A stretch of DNA of 64,000 nt from Myxococcales bacterium (GTDB lineage Bacteria > Myxococcota_A > UBA9160 > UBA4427). Both the position numbers and the translations under genes were made by a program. The stretch lies in contig DUCN01000042.1 in assembly GCA_012959805.1 (NCBI GenBank), positions 227,443-291,442 of the forward strand, given 5' to 3'. Under the pieces are notes generated by a model. It saw only the letters and a list, made by a program, of their open reading frames with translations. It was not told the origin of the DNA and ran no database searches. Within the stretch, counting starts at the first letter, position 1; each line of letters opens with the position of its first letter. Positions 10,201 through 17,704 of this stretch are shown here, in pieces.

Positions 10201-10924
10201 CATCGCGAAGATAGATCTGGCTTCCGGATTCGTCGCCAAAGCCGATCGCAATAATCTTGATGCCTGCTTCCGCCGCGGCTCTCGCCTCATCCATGACGAA
10301 TGAATCGTGATCCTCGCCATCCGTAATCAGAATCAGCGCCCGCTGTGCCGGACCTGGTTCGCCCATACCCGCAACGGCACGCCTGATCGGCTCAGCCAAT
10401 CGCGTGCCACCCCGCGTCACGCTATGCGGTCCGGCGCTGTCGAGGGCCAATCGAAGGAAGCTTTTGTCCGGTGTCATCGGCGAAAGAACGTTTGCCCGAC
10501 CCGCAAACACGATCAGACCCACATAGTCATTATCGAGATAGGCGAGCAAATCGGAAATCTCTGCCTTGGCTCGCTCGAGCCGCGTGGGCTTCGCATCGTC
10601 CGCCAACATCGAGCGCGAGACGTCGAGTGCAATCATGATCTCGGCACCTACCCTGGGACTCGCGACATAACGCACCCCCCACTGAGGCTGCATCAAGGCA
10701 GTAATCATCGCGGCGCCGGCCACAGCAAGAAGTGCGATCCGCCCCCAACGTCGCCACCCCGGCGAACCCATGACGAGTCGGTTCTGCAAGGCCGAACCAA
10801 CGAATCGACCCAGCGCGTCACCGCTGCGCCGCTCGTACCAGATCACGCACGCAACAGCGGCGGCCCAGATCCAGAACAAGCCTGCGAATTCAGGTTGCGC
10901 AAAAATGAGCGGAGCCTCGTTCAT
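7274..10924 (-). CDS. batB: BatB-BatC fusion: von Willebrand A / TPR / long coiled-coil protein
   Basis: 1216 residues, about four times a usual BatB. Two N-terminal membrane helices (about 15-30 and 61-79) precede a vWA domain with an intact MIDAS (DVSRS at 101-105, later TDGED at 201). A membrane helix follows near 318-335. Residues 343-367 (SRKAQLATSML..AHAQ) look like a signal peptide now buried inside the chain. The rest is TPR-like (ELRYAATYNLGMA), then several hundred residues of alpha-helical, Glu/Ala/Arg-rich sequence. An acidic Ser/Asp/Glu stretch leads to a BatC-like end (DREAERRRDLDRRKQQ..VEKDW). It overlaps batA and batD by 4 nt each. The BatC assignment rests on the TPR and the C-terminal motif. 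Confidence 0.87.
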   Translation of the reverse strand: MNEAPLIFAQPEFAGLFWIWAAAVACVIWYERRSGDALGRFVGSALQNRLVMGSPGWRRWGRIALLAVAGAAMITALMQPQWGVRYVASPRVGAEIMIALDVSRSMLADDAKPTRLERAKAEISDLLAYLDNDYVGLIVFAGRANVLSPMTPDKSFLRLALDSAGPHSVTRGGTRLAEPIRRAVAGMGEPGPAQRALILITDGEDHDSFVMDEARAAAEAGIKIIAIGFGDESGSQIYLRDAKTGARTLLRDGEGRPVVSRLDGDLLREIALATDGAYVPAGTGVLDLASIYEAHIADLTRGQLDERGRTIRDEAYQFFVLLALVSLIGAVSISSVASRGRSRKAQLATSMLMIFAFAMPAPWAHAQTQQQTSAPIGEEAFLETPLVADDEAGSQAKESTDDPRQRFNRANEQLGRGDPIAATALLRDARRDATDDAELRYAATYNLGMAAVARADTLLAEGDGHSAEALDSLYEAADWFRKAAAARPDETDPRHNLDVTLRRALILADEIAQKTEGDLESEIDAMILEQRERILDSAALLAQVGRLGELDAAETLRPAFRQSASSQRILLSEATTLAERVEREYQRILAVAEEQKTPEDVLRGGQLEGVLDYLDQSIDRMGQTRRQLRQRRAERAYRRGSAALGFLKRARDQLRDPVEQIDILLAEVGGLARTTLDLSGEGLSEAGALPAHVTPEAAEDESLQIQARIDELAARFDAASKAAEQSMAEGPFGTSSDSAMPGEDVDEGEMAQRLALIEAAPLVGEAARAMGRVSSDIGQKRFPAALEGEVAAGTALAAARESFFDLRQVLNVTFADESQIAVSAEAVVSAEDRADGGHGVDLGQARKTIEAIQEKNQARALRLEGLLDREERSRLAEIEANASAGSAVPQAGAEGDEPDPAELEVQRFDLARQRLALASGAMMEATDAIRRVDEADRADWPGVQESAARAAKQLDALRSLFFTIAEHVRKLAADQVELQDQTQDAAALSVAESTKDLEADPVEISPNQEASAPESPVKETVDGFLRGPDTRMRASVLVDQQGELRSRADQIADALRGQAEEMAAAPSEEAGPDAQADALRIQKAAEYVASAGLAMSAAGETLQDDGLPIEPALPQQTLATLDLKEALALLSPPPEESPPDESDESENDESGEGDDSDPQEDPNSGEGEQDSETSDEERMDDPSQLLQGVRDREAERRRDLDRRKQQRRAQPVEKDW

Positions 10925-11958
10925 GACGGGAGCCTCCGAAGCCAGGTACTCGACAATAGAGCGGCGAGCGCCACGGACAGGAGAGCAACAGATACAAAGG
11001 GAGCGAAATGCGCCTCGTACTCGAGATATCGAACTTCGCTGACCTCGCTGCGTTCGAGTCGGCCGATTTCCTCGATCACTTCACGCAGCCCGTCCTCATC
11101 GGTGGCATGGAAGTAGCGACCGCCACTTCGCTGAGCGATGCGCTGAAGCGTCGTTTCGTCGATCTCCACGGGGACGCGCCGAAGAGAGGTACGACCATCG
11201 GCACGCTGTACCGGAAACGGCGCATAGCCCGTGTATCCGGCACCGATCGTATACACCTTGATTCCGTACTGCGCGGCCAGGTCCGCCGCCTGAAGCGGTT
11301 CGATTTCGCCGGCGTTACTCACGCCATCGGTCAACAAGATCACGATCTTGGAGGTCGCCTCCTGACGTCGGAGTCGCTCCACTGCGAGAGAAAGGCCTTC
11401 GCCCACCGCCGTACCATCTTCTCGCTGATCCGTCGGCGTCTCGAGCTGATCGAGAATCGCCAGAAGGCTTCCATGGTCCAGCGTGAGGGGGCAGAGTCCG
11501 TCCGCATATCGCGCAAAACTCACGAGGCCAATCAGATCATCTGGTCGGCCGCCCCCCATTCCGCCCTCCCCCGTCACGAAGTCATGAAAGATTCTCTTGA
11601 CGACATCGAGCCGACTCGTACTGGTATCACCGCGAACAAAATCGCGCGCCTGCATGGAGCCCGATCGATCGACGACCATTGCAATGGCGATACCTTCTCT
11701 TTTGACCTCGCTCACGGCATTCCCTGTCCGAGGTCCCGCCAGAGCGAGAGAAAGCGCCAGGGTGGCCACCGCAAGGAGTGCCGCGGGCAGCCAGGCCAGC
11801 CGAATTCGAATCGACGTCTTTCGGACGGTCACGAGCTGAAGGCTCGAATAGCGGATCACCGACGGAAGCCGGCGGGCTTGAACGAAAACCAGTGGTGCGA
11901 AAAGTCCGAATAACATCAGAAGCGGATCGCTGAATTCGAAATTGCGCAACTCAAACAC
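10921..11958 (-). CDS. batA: BatA: von Willebrand factor A domain membrane protein
   Basis: 345 residues with two N-terminal membrane helices, a vWA domain and a C-terminal membrane helix (APFVSVALLSVALAALL). The MIDAS is intact (DRSGSM, D97 to S101; LLTDGVSNAG later), so it should bind a divalent metal and a protein partner in the periplasm. It overlaps both the upstream BatD-like gene (8 nt) and the downstream batB/C fusion (ATGA). In the operon it is expected to interact with the second vWA protein and the MoxR ATPase. Confidence 0.92.
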   Translation of the reverse strand: MFELRNFEFSDPLLMLFGLFAPLVFVQARRLPSVIRYSSLQLVTVRKTSIRIRLAWLPAALLAVATLALSLALAGPRTGNAVSEVKREGIAIAMVVDRSGSMQARDFVRGDTSTSRLDVVKRIFHDFVTGEGGMGGGRPDDLIGLVSFARYADGLCPLTLDHGSLLAILDQLETPTDQREDGTAVGEGLSLAVERLRRQEATSKIVILLTDGVSNAGEIEPLQAADLAAQYGIKVYTIGAGYTGYAPFPVQRADGRTSLRRVPVEIDETTLQRIAQRSGGRYFHATDEDGLREVIEEIGRLERSEVSEVRYLEYEAHFAPFVSVALLSVALAALLSSTWLRRLPS

Positions 11959-12982
11959 GAGCGGGCTCCGAATCTACGTCCGAGACGCGAACGAAGTCCC
12001 TCGTCTCAGTGAGAAATTGCTCCGCGGCAGCGATCGACGTGCCAACGACTTCGGCGTCCGGTTTGTGGCCGGCGAATTTTACGAGATCTGCCTCTTCGAG
12101 AAAATTCTGCAAAAGATTCTGATGGGAGCGCGCCAGGTCTGGGGAGCGGCCCATCTCGGTGAGAAATTCCTGAGTCGTCAACTCTGGGGAGCGCAGGCCG
12201 AAGCGGTCCTCTAGATAGGTACGAACGATCAGCGAGAGTTTGACGTAGAAGGCGTCCATGGTTTCGGCTGTCGGCCGACCGCCGCCCAGTAGGCTGTCAA
12301 GTTCCGCTCGAGCCACTTCGAATGCACTTTGACGACGGCGGCGCTCGAGCGCAGCATTGAGAAAGCGCCAGGCGAAGGGACCAAGGGCAAGCGCAACGAC
12401 AACAAGGACGGCTAATGCAATCCAGATGGATCGTTCCGAAGTCGTCGTGCGTCTCCCAAGGTCCGGATGACGAGGGCGCAGTTCCAGTGGCGCATCTTTG
12501 GCGAGAATCGGCGCAACTTCGAGTGCGATGCGATCGGTCATGATTTCGTAGGCGTCCAAACCTTCGGGCGCCTGTTTTTGACCCAGACGGCGATCCACGA
12601 ATTCGACACGCAGGGGCGGGATCGACTGGATGCCCGAGTGCACGGGTTGGAGTCGGTAGACCTGCCGAGCAAGCGTCTCTCCCGCCGGTGTACGGTCTTC
12701 GCTGGGTGCGAAGTCGACGATTTCGAACCGACCCAGTGCCTCTCCAAACTCCGGCATCAAAATTTCGACCCCTGCAGCCGCCAGCACGCTGAGTTCGAGT
12801 TTGATGATGTCACCAATTACGGGCTCTCCCGGCGACACGGCAACTTTAAGCTGGACCGGACCGAGCGTGGTCTCTTGTCGGATCGTTTCCACCGCGGCAA
12901 CCGCCCCCGCAAGCAACACCCCAACAGTCACCCCTAAGAGAAGCGTCACCGCCCGCTGGATTCGATGCATTTTTCGCATCAT
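11951..12982 (-). CDS. BatD-like / DUF4381-type membrane protein of the Bat operon
   Basis: 343 residues. A signal peptide (residues 1-31) is followed by a beta-rich periplasmic domain of the BatD type (VAVSPGEPVIGDIIKLELSV). A membrane helix lies near 190-212, and a helical cytoplasmic tail follows (FYVKLSLIVRTYLEDRFGLRSPELTTQEFL), as seen in DUF4381-like proteins between DUF58 and BatA genes. It overlaps the DUF58 gene by ATGA and batA by 8 nt. The operon thus carries two proteins with BatD-like ectodomains. The exact family name is inferred from context and the tail motif. Confidence 0.75.
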   Translation of the reverse strand: MMRKMHRIQRAVTLLLGVTVGVLLAGAVAAVETIRQETTLGPVQLKVAVSPGEPVIGDIIKLELSVLAAAGVEILMPEFGEALGRFEIVDFAPSEDRTPAGETLARQVYRLQPVHSGIQSIPPLRVEFVDRRLGQKQAPEGLDAYEIMTDRIALEVAPILAKDAPLELRPRHPDLGRRTTTSERSIWIALAVLVVVALALGPFAWRFLNAALERRRRQSAFEVARAELDSLLGGGRPTAETMDAFYVKLSLIVRTYLEDRFGLRSPELTTQEFLTEMGRSPDLARSHQNLLQNFLEEADLVKFAGHKPDAEVVGTSIAAAEQFLTETRDFVRVSDVDSEPARV

Positions 12983-13944
12983 CGGCCGCGCCTCTCGCGC
13001 ATCTTGAAGAATCGAACCAGGGGATCCACGACATCACCGGCCGCATCCACATGAATAAAATCGATCCCCACCGCGGCAAATCGTTTCGCGAGATCCCGCA
13101 CACGGACCATTGCGCGCTCCCGCGTCTCGTTTCGGAACGCACGAGATCCCGTATCCACCAACCGAGCTTCACCCGACTCCGCATCACGCAAAGCAACGAG
13201 TCCGACATCCGGAATCTCGAGCTCGTTCGGATCCGTCACGAGTACTGCGATCACATCATGCTTACGATTTGCAACGACCATCGCCTTCTCGAATCCCTCG
13301 TCCAGGAAGTCGCTGACGACGAAGCAGATCGTTCGTCGTTTGGTGACCTGCATGAAGAACTCGATGGCGCGGCGGATGTCCGTCGCCTCTCTTGGCGCAC
13401 GCGGTTCGCGGCCGCGCAAGAATTTCGTCGAAAGACTCGAGAGCCAACCCTTTCCGGGCGATGCATTCGCGAGTTCGTCGACATTGCCATGTGCCAAAAC
13501 TTCACGCACAACGCGAAGCGCATGTTTCTGGCCCTTCCGAGGCGGAATGAACTGCTCGAGTTCGCTATGGAAAAGCGCCAGCCCCACCTTGTCATCATTG
13601 CGAGTAGCGGAAAACGCGAGCAACGCACAGAGTTCAGCCGTCGCCTCTCGCTTGCTCCGCCTCCCCGACCCGAAATCTTGCGACGCGGAAACGTCCGCCA
13701 TCAGCATCAAAGTCAGCTGGCGTTCCTCTACGTAACGCTTGACGTAGGGCTCGCCCATTCGCGCCGTGACATTCCAGTCGATCGATCGCACGTCGTCGCC
13801 GGGCACATAGGGACGAACTTCATCGAATTCGATTCCACGTCCCTTGAAGACGGAAACGTATTCACCAGCCAATACGTCCGCCACCTGGCGACCGGTGCGA
13901 ACCTGTATTTCGCGAACGCGGCGAATGATTTCACTAGAGAGCAT
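12979..13944 (-). CDS. DUF58 domain protein (MoxR-associated)
   Basis: 321 residues, no membrane helix. The DUF58 core is clear: GRGIEFDEVRPYVPGDDVRSIDW followed by a vWA-like fold beginning MLMADVSASQDFGS. DUF58 proteins nearly always accompany MoxR AAA ATPases and may deliver substrates or serve as cytoplasmic adaptors; no catalytic activity is established. It sits between moxR (61-base gap upstream) and the BatD-like gene (4-nt overlap downstream). No good Shine-Dalgarno precedes the ATG. Confidence 0.92.
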   Translation of the reverse strand: MLSSEIIRRVREIQVRTGRQVADVLAGEYVSVFKGRGIEFDEVRPYVPGDDVRSIDWNVTARMGEPYVKRYVEERQLTLMLMADVSASQDFGSGRRSKREATAELCALLAFSATRNDDKVGLALFHSELEQFIPPRKGQKHALRVVREVLAHGNVDELANASPGKGWLSSLSTKFLRGREPRAPREATDIRRAIEFFMQVTKRRTICFVVSDFLDEGFEKAMVVANRKHDVIAVLVTDPNELEIPDVGLVALRDAESGEARLVDTGSRAFRNETRERAMVRVRDLAKRFAAVGIDFIHVDAAGDVVDPLVRFFKMRERRGR

Positions 13945-14005
13945 TGAGGGCGATCCAGTCGGTGGTTAGGCGGGGCGAGTCAACACAACTCGGCACTACT
14001 CCACA

Positions 14006-14989
14006 CTAGGGAACGAGAACACCGGCGAGAATTCGCTCGATGATGTCTTCGCTGGTCTTACCCTGGGCTTCCGCTTCATAGGTGACGACGACTCGATGTC
14101 GCATGACATCGAGGGCGAGATTCTTCACGTCGTGAGGCGTCGCATAATTGCGACCTTGGAGAAAGGCGTGGGCTTTGGCGGCCTTGGTCAAGAAGAGCGA
14201 GGCCCGCGGCGACGCGCCCATCTCGATCATTCCCTCGAGGTCCGAGAATCCCGCAGCCTTGGCATCGCGCGTCGCATGCACAAGATCTACGACATAGGCC
14301 TTGACCTTTTCGTCGACAAAGACCTCATTGACGATCTTTCGAGCGGCCAGGATCTGATCGGGCGTGGCGACTGGGCTCACCTTGATTTCGGAATTCCCCG
14401 CCGCCATTCGGTCCACGATCTTTCGTTCTTCATCCTTCGTCGGATAACCGACGACGACCTTCAACATAAAACGATCAATCTGCGCTTCGGGGAGTGGATA
14501 GGTTCCCTCCTGCTCGATCGGATTCTGCGTGGCCAACACCAGAAAGGGTTCCTCGAAGGGAAACGTCGTTCCCCCAATCGTGACCTGTCGCTCCTGCATC
14601 GCCTCGAGCAGAGCAGCCTGTACTTTTGCAGGCGCGCGATTGATCTCATCCGCGAGAACAAGGTTCGAAAAGATGGGGCCCTGCTTGACGCTGTAGGTGC
14701 CCTCTTTTGGATTGAAGATCTCGGTCCCGATAACGTCCGCGGGCAGCATGTCGGGCGTGAATTGAATACGCGAAAATTTTGTATCGATGGCCGTCGCAAG
14801 AGTCTGCACTGTCAATGTCTTGGCCAGTCCGGGAACGCCTTCGAGCAGGACGTGCCCGCCCGCCAGCACGCCGATCAGTAGTCGCGAGATCATCTCCTCT
14901 TGCCCGACGACGACCTTGCCGACTTCATTCATCAGATCGCGAAAGACCTGCGCATGTTCTTCAAGTTGCGCTGGTGCGCCCTCATTCAT
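14006..14989 (-). CDS. moxR: MoxR family AAA+ ATPase
   Basis: 327 residues from the ATG at 14989, chosen because ATAGGAGATCAAAG lies just upstream; the track start at 15025 has no such site. Walker A is GVPGLAKT (51-58), Walker B LVLADEINRA, with sensor 1 ATQNP and the usual C-terminal lid (MGASPRASLFLTKAAKAHA). MoxR ATPases act as chaperones that mature vWA-domain partners. This is the first gene of a seven-gene cluster containing two vWA proteins, so it most likely acts on BatA/BatB. Confidence 0.95.
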   Translation of the reverse strand: MNEGAPAQLEEHAQVFRDLMNEVGKVVVGQEEMISRLLIGVLAGGHVLLEGVPGLAKTLTVQTLATAIDTKFSRIQFTPDMLPADVIGTEIFNPKEGTYSVKQGPIFSNLVLADEINRAPAKVQAALLEAMQERQVTIGGTTFPFEEPFLVLATQNPIEQEGTYPLPEAQIDRFMLKVVVGYPTKDEERKIVDRMAAGNSEIKVSPVATPDQILAARKIVNEVFVDEKVKAYVVDLVHATRDAKAAGFSDLEGMIEMGASPRASLFLTKAAKAHAFLQGRNYATPHDVKNLALDVMRHRVVVTYEAEAQGKTSEDIIERILAGVLVP

Positions 14990-15072
14990 CTTTGATCTCC
15001 TATTTTCGAAAGAATTCGTCACCACGAATCTCGAATCGGTGGCTCATCATATTCAGTTGGGATTTCGCCTTC

Positions 15073-16023
15073 TCAGCGAAGCCGATCAAACAGCTCAAAA
15101 AACTCTTCAAAGGCCTTCATCTGGTTGCCGACCGCCGAAGAGGGCACGAGAATCGGAGTCCGAAGACCCGCGTCGTACCACGCCGCAAGTCCATCAAGCA
15201 CTCGTTCCGCGGGTCCATAAAGCGTGCAGTCCGAGAGCCATTCGTCCGTCATGAGTTCGGGAAGTCGATCACGATCGCCGACCTCGATGGCCTTCTCGAT
15301 GGCTTCCATCTCCTCGACATAGCCCGCTTCCTTCCAATAATTTCGATAGTTCGGAAGACCCAAATACATCTTCAGCGTCTTTCGGTTCACGGCTGCGGCG
15401 GCTTCGAGATCGTCGCAAATGCATGTCGGAATCATATTCCCAATGAAGAAGTCGTCTCCGGTTCGCTGCTGCTCGGAAAGAACCGAGATCGAAGTCGAGA
15501 AATGACGCCGTGACGCATTCGCAAATACGACCCCTTCAGCGAGTTCGCTCGCCAATGCCACCATCTTCGTTCGCAAGCCGGCAACCACGATCGGTGGTAA
15601 ATCGCCAATCCGCGGAACTTCTCGCAGATTCGTAATGAATTCCCGCATGTCGGAAAGCGGCTTCCCCGCCTGGATTCCAGCACGACGATGCACCGGCCCA
15701 TGACTCACTCCGACACCGAAGCGAAAGCGTCCGTTCGATAGTTCATGAATCATCGCCGCCGTCTGCGCGTAATCCGAGACATGTCGCATGTAGAGATTCA
15801 CGATCGACGTCCCGAAATGAATCGTCTCGGTCACATGAGCAAGCGACTGGGACAAACCCATCGCGTCCCCAAAACTCGCGCAGTAGATCCCGGCAAATCC
15901 GCGCGACTCAATCTCGCGACCCAATTCGAGGGTCGCCTGGCGTCGCTTGGGCACGGCGGCCAATGCGACCGCGGGCAGCGGGATTGCTGTCGATGAAGAG
16001 GTCGATTCTTTTTCGGAGGTCAT
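15073..16023 (-). CDS. LLM class (luciferase-like) flavin/F420-dependent oxidoreductase
   Basis: 316 residues of the bacterial luciferase-like TIM-barrel fold. Recognisable are an N-terminal strand (PLPAVALAAVPK), GIYCASFGDAMGLSQ, a conserved GRFRFGVGVSHGPVHRRAG turn, and PPIVVAGLRTKMVALASELAEGVVFANAS. This class uses FMN or F420; the sequence does not say which, and the substrate is unknown. It lies 83 bases upstream of the moxR start on the same strand, and functional linkage is uncertain. Homologues are frequent in F420-using and lipid-degrading bacteria. Confidence 0.85.
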   Translation of the reverse strand: MTSEKESTSSSTAIPLPAVALAAVPKRRQATLELGREIESRGFAGIYCASFGDAMGLSQSLAHVTETIHFGTSIVNLYMRHVSDYAQTAAMIHELSNGRFRFGVGVSHGPVHRRAGIQAGKPLSDMREFITNLREVPRIGDLPPIVVAGLRTKMVALASELAEGVVFANASRRHFSTSISVLSEQQRTGDDFFIGNMIPTCICDDLEAAAAVNRKTLKMYLGLPNYRNYWKEAGYVEEMEAIEKAIEVGDRDRLPELMTDEWLSDCTLYGPAERVLDGLAAWYDAGLRTPILVPSSAVGNQMKAFEEFFELFDRLR

Positions 16024-16078
16024 CGTGTTCGTTCCTTGGTTGAATTTCGTTCGTGGCTTGTATGCCGTTCGCTTCGTT

Positions 16079-17539
16079 CTAGATGGTCATGCGTGGCGCG
16101 TTCAGATCGATCGGGTGCGGAAGAAGGTCATCCCCATCCACCGACTGATCTTGCGGAGCACTTCCCGGCGGTGGTGGTCGATCGTCTTCGGCGCGTTCCC
16201 CTGTAAACCGTCTGCGCTGCTCGATGAAATAAGGCTCGCTCGGTACGAGACGAATGGCTTCTTCGATCGTGAGCAGCGCACCCACGCGATCACCTCGCTG
16301 AAACAAGGCTTCCGCCAGTGTATCGAGAATGTCGGGATGCATCCTCTGCGTACTGGCGACCGCTCGATCCGCCAGGGCAACCGCATATTCGAGAGCCGCG
16401 GATGACGCCCCGCCCCCGGTCGCGATGAACCAAGCCGCTGCATTTTCATGAGGGTAGAGATCCAGCCGAGTCGGCGAGTTCAAGAGTCGTGACGCATGAC
16501 GTTCGAGGGCATTCATGTCATGACGCATGAGGGGCAGTGAACCGAGGATGCCGAGAATTAAGAAAACGGCCGTCACGTAGGCGGCCAGCCGCTGAGGCGG
16601 GGTCGGTATGAGGCTTTCGAGAGTCGGGCGACCAAGATTCCAAGCGGCAAAATATCCAGCCAGGAAACCTCCTAAATGCGCGCCGCCCGCAACGTAGTCC
16701 GAGAGGAGTCGATCGATCACCACGAATTGAAGGATCAGCACAGCCACGAAGAGTCGGCGTGGCAATCGCCAGAACGCGGGAAGCGATTCCGGGTAGTTGA
16801 ACTCGAGGGCGAGAATCGCACCCGCCAAAGCCGAGACCAGACCGGAGGAGCCCAGCACGGTCTGTTGATCCCCAAACTGAATTCCCGCGATCGTCCCAAT
16901 CGCACCGGCGCCCAGGATCGCCGCCGTTCGCCACGACCCCAGCGGCCGTTCGACGAGATGACCAAGAACGACGAGCCCACCCACATTGACTGCGAGATGA
17001 AAGGGTAGACGCGGCAGGCCGTGCAGAAAGTGCGCGGTCACCCCGCGCCAGAACTCGCCCCGAGTAAACAGGTCCGGAACAAAAGCGCCGACCTGCTCGA
17101 TCATGGGATCGCGAAGCTGAAACCAAGTTCCGAAAACACAGAGCACGACGGTGGTCCAGGTGACCCAACTGACAGTCTTGCGATTCCCGAGCCGATCGAG
17201 CCGGTCCATTTCATCCAGCCAATGACGACCGTCAGGACGCTCGGCCAATCGCGAGAGCAAGAGTCGGCGGGCGTCGGAGGGACCCTCTTCGGGATCCCTG
17301 AATCGACCGTTTCGAATCGTAAGCAATTTCGAATTCAATCCAATCAACAACATCTGATCGGCCACGTAAACATGCGTCATCGACTCGTATGCATGCAGAG
17401 GAGATCGTGTCCGCCCCCTGGATTCGAGAACCCGGAAGCCGTCCGACTCGAACAAGATGGCGCCACCGCCCACCAGATCGATCCGGCGATTCGCAGGTGC
17501 CTCTTCCCAAGAACTCAAATCATCATCGGACGACATCAT
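16079..17539 (-). CDS. Rhomboid intramembrane serine protease with N-terminal PH-like and C-terminal helical domains
   Basis: 486 residues from the ATG at 17539 (ATGATG; the track start at 17620 lies in a hairpin region). The first ~110 residues are soluble and beta-rich (DLVGGGAILFESDGFRV..), resembling a PH/GRAM-like domain. A rhomboid core follows with the active-site serine in LGSSGLVSALAG and the histidine in GGAHLGGFLAGY; HFLHG and the WR motif before it are also present. The C-terminal part is TPR-like (ILDTLAEALFQRGDRVGALLTIEEAIRL) with a proline-rich tail. It should cleave transmembrane substrates. It contrasts with the apparently inactive rhomboid-fold protein at 38.5-41.2 kb. Confidence 0.9.
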   Translation of the reverse strand: MMSSDDDLSSWEEAPANRRIDLVGGGAILFESDGFRVLESRGRTRSPLHAYESMTHVYVADQMLLIGLNSKLLTIRNGRFRDPEEGPSDARRLLLSRLAERPDGRHWLDEMDRLDRLGNRKTVSWVTWTTVVLCVFGTWFQLRDPMIEQVGAFVPDLFTRGEFWRGVTAHFLHGLPRLPFHLAVNVGGLVVLGHLVERPLGSWRTAAILGAGAIGTIAGIQFGDQQTVLGSSGLVSALAGAILALEFNYPESLPAFWRLPRRLFVAVLILQFVVIDRLLSDYVAGGAHLGGFLAGYFAAWNLGRPTLESLIPTPPQRLAAYVTAVFLILGILGSLPLMRHDMNALERHASRLLNSPTRLDLYPHENAAAWFIATGGGASSAALEYAVALADRAVASTQRMHPDILDTLAEALFQRGDRVGALLTIEEAIRLVPSEPYFIEQRRRFTGERAEDDRPPPPGSAPQDQSVDGDDLLPHPIDLNAPRMTI

Positions 17540-17574
17540 TGCATGGTAGCGCTCAGAAGAATGGCTAAACGACG

Positions 17575-17608
17575 ATGCGGAACCGACCCGATTGGATTGG
17601 TTCCGCAT
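17575..17608. terminator. 10-bp perfect stem-loop upstream of the rhomboid gene
   Basis: ATGCGGAACC, a 14-base loop, then GGTTCCGCAT. It lies between the end of actF and the rhomboid start, both on the minus strand, so it could end act transcription or regulate the rhomboid gene. No T tract follows. Confidence 0.4.
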
Positions 17609-17704
17609 TGCCTGAAGCAATCATCAGGGTCAGCATTGAGCTCGAAGACCCGCCTTGAGCCCGCGAGTAGTAGGCCTGAGCGATCTTGCCCAGACGTCCC
17701 CGAT

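Noticed and set aside
11008-11913. 301-residue plus-strand ORF
   Set aside because: Antisense to batA, no recognisable motif.
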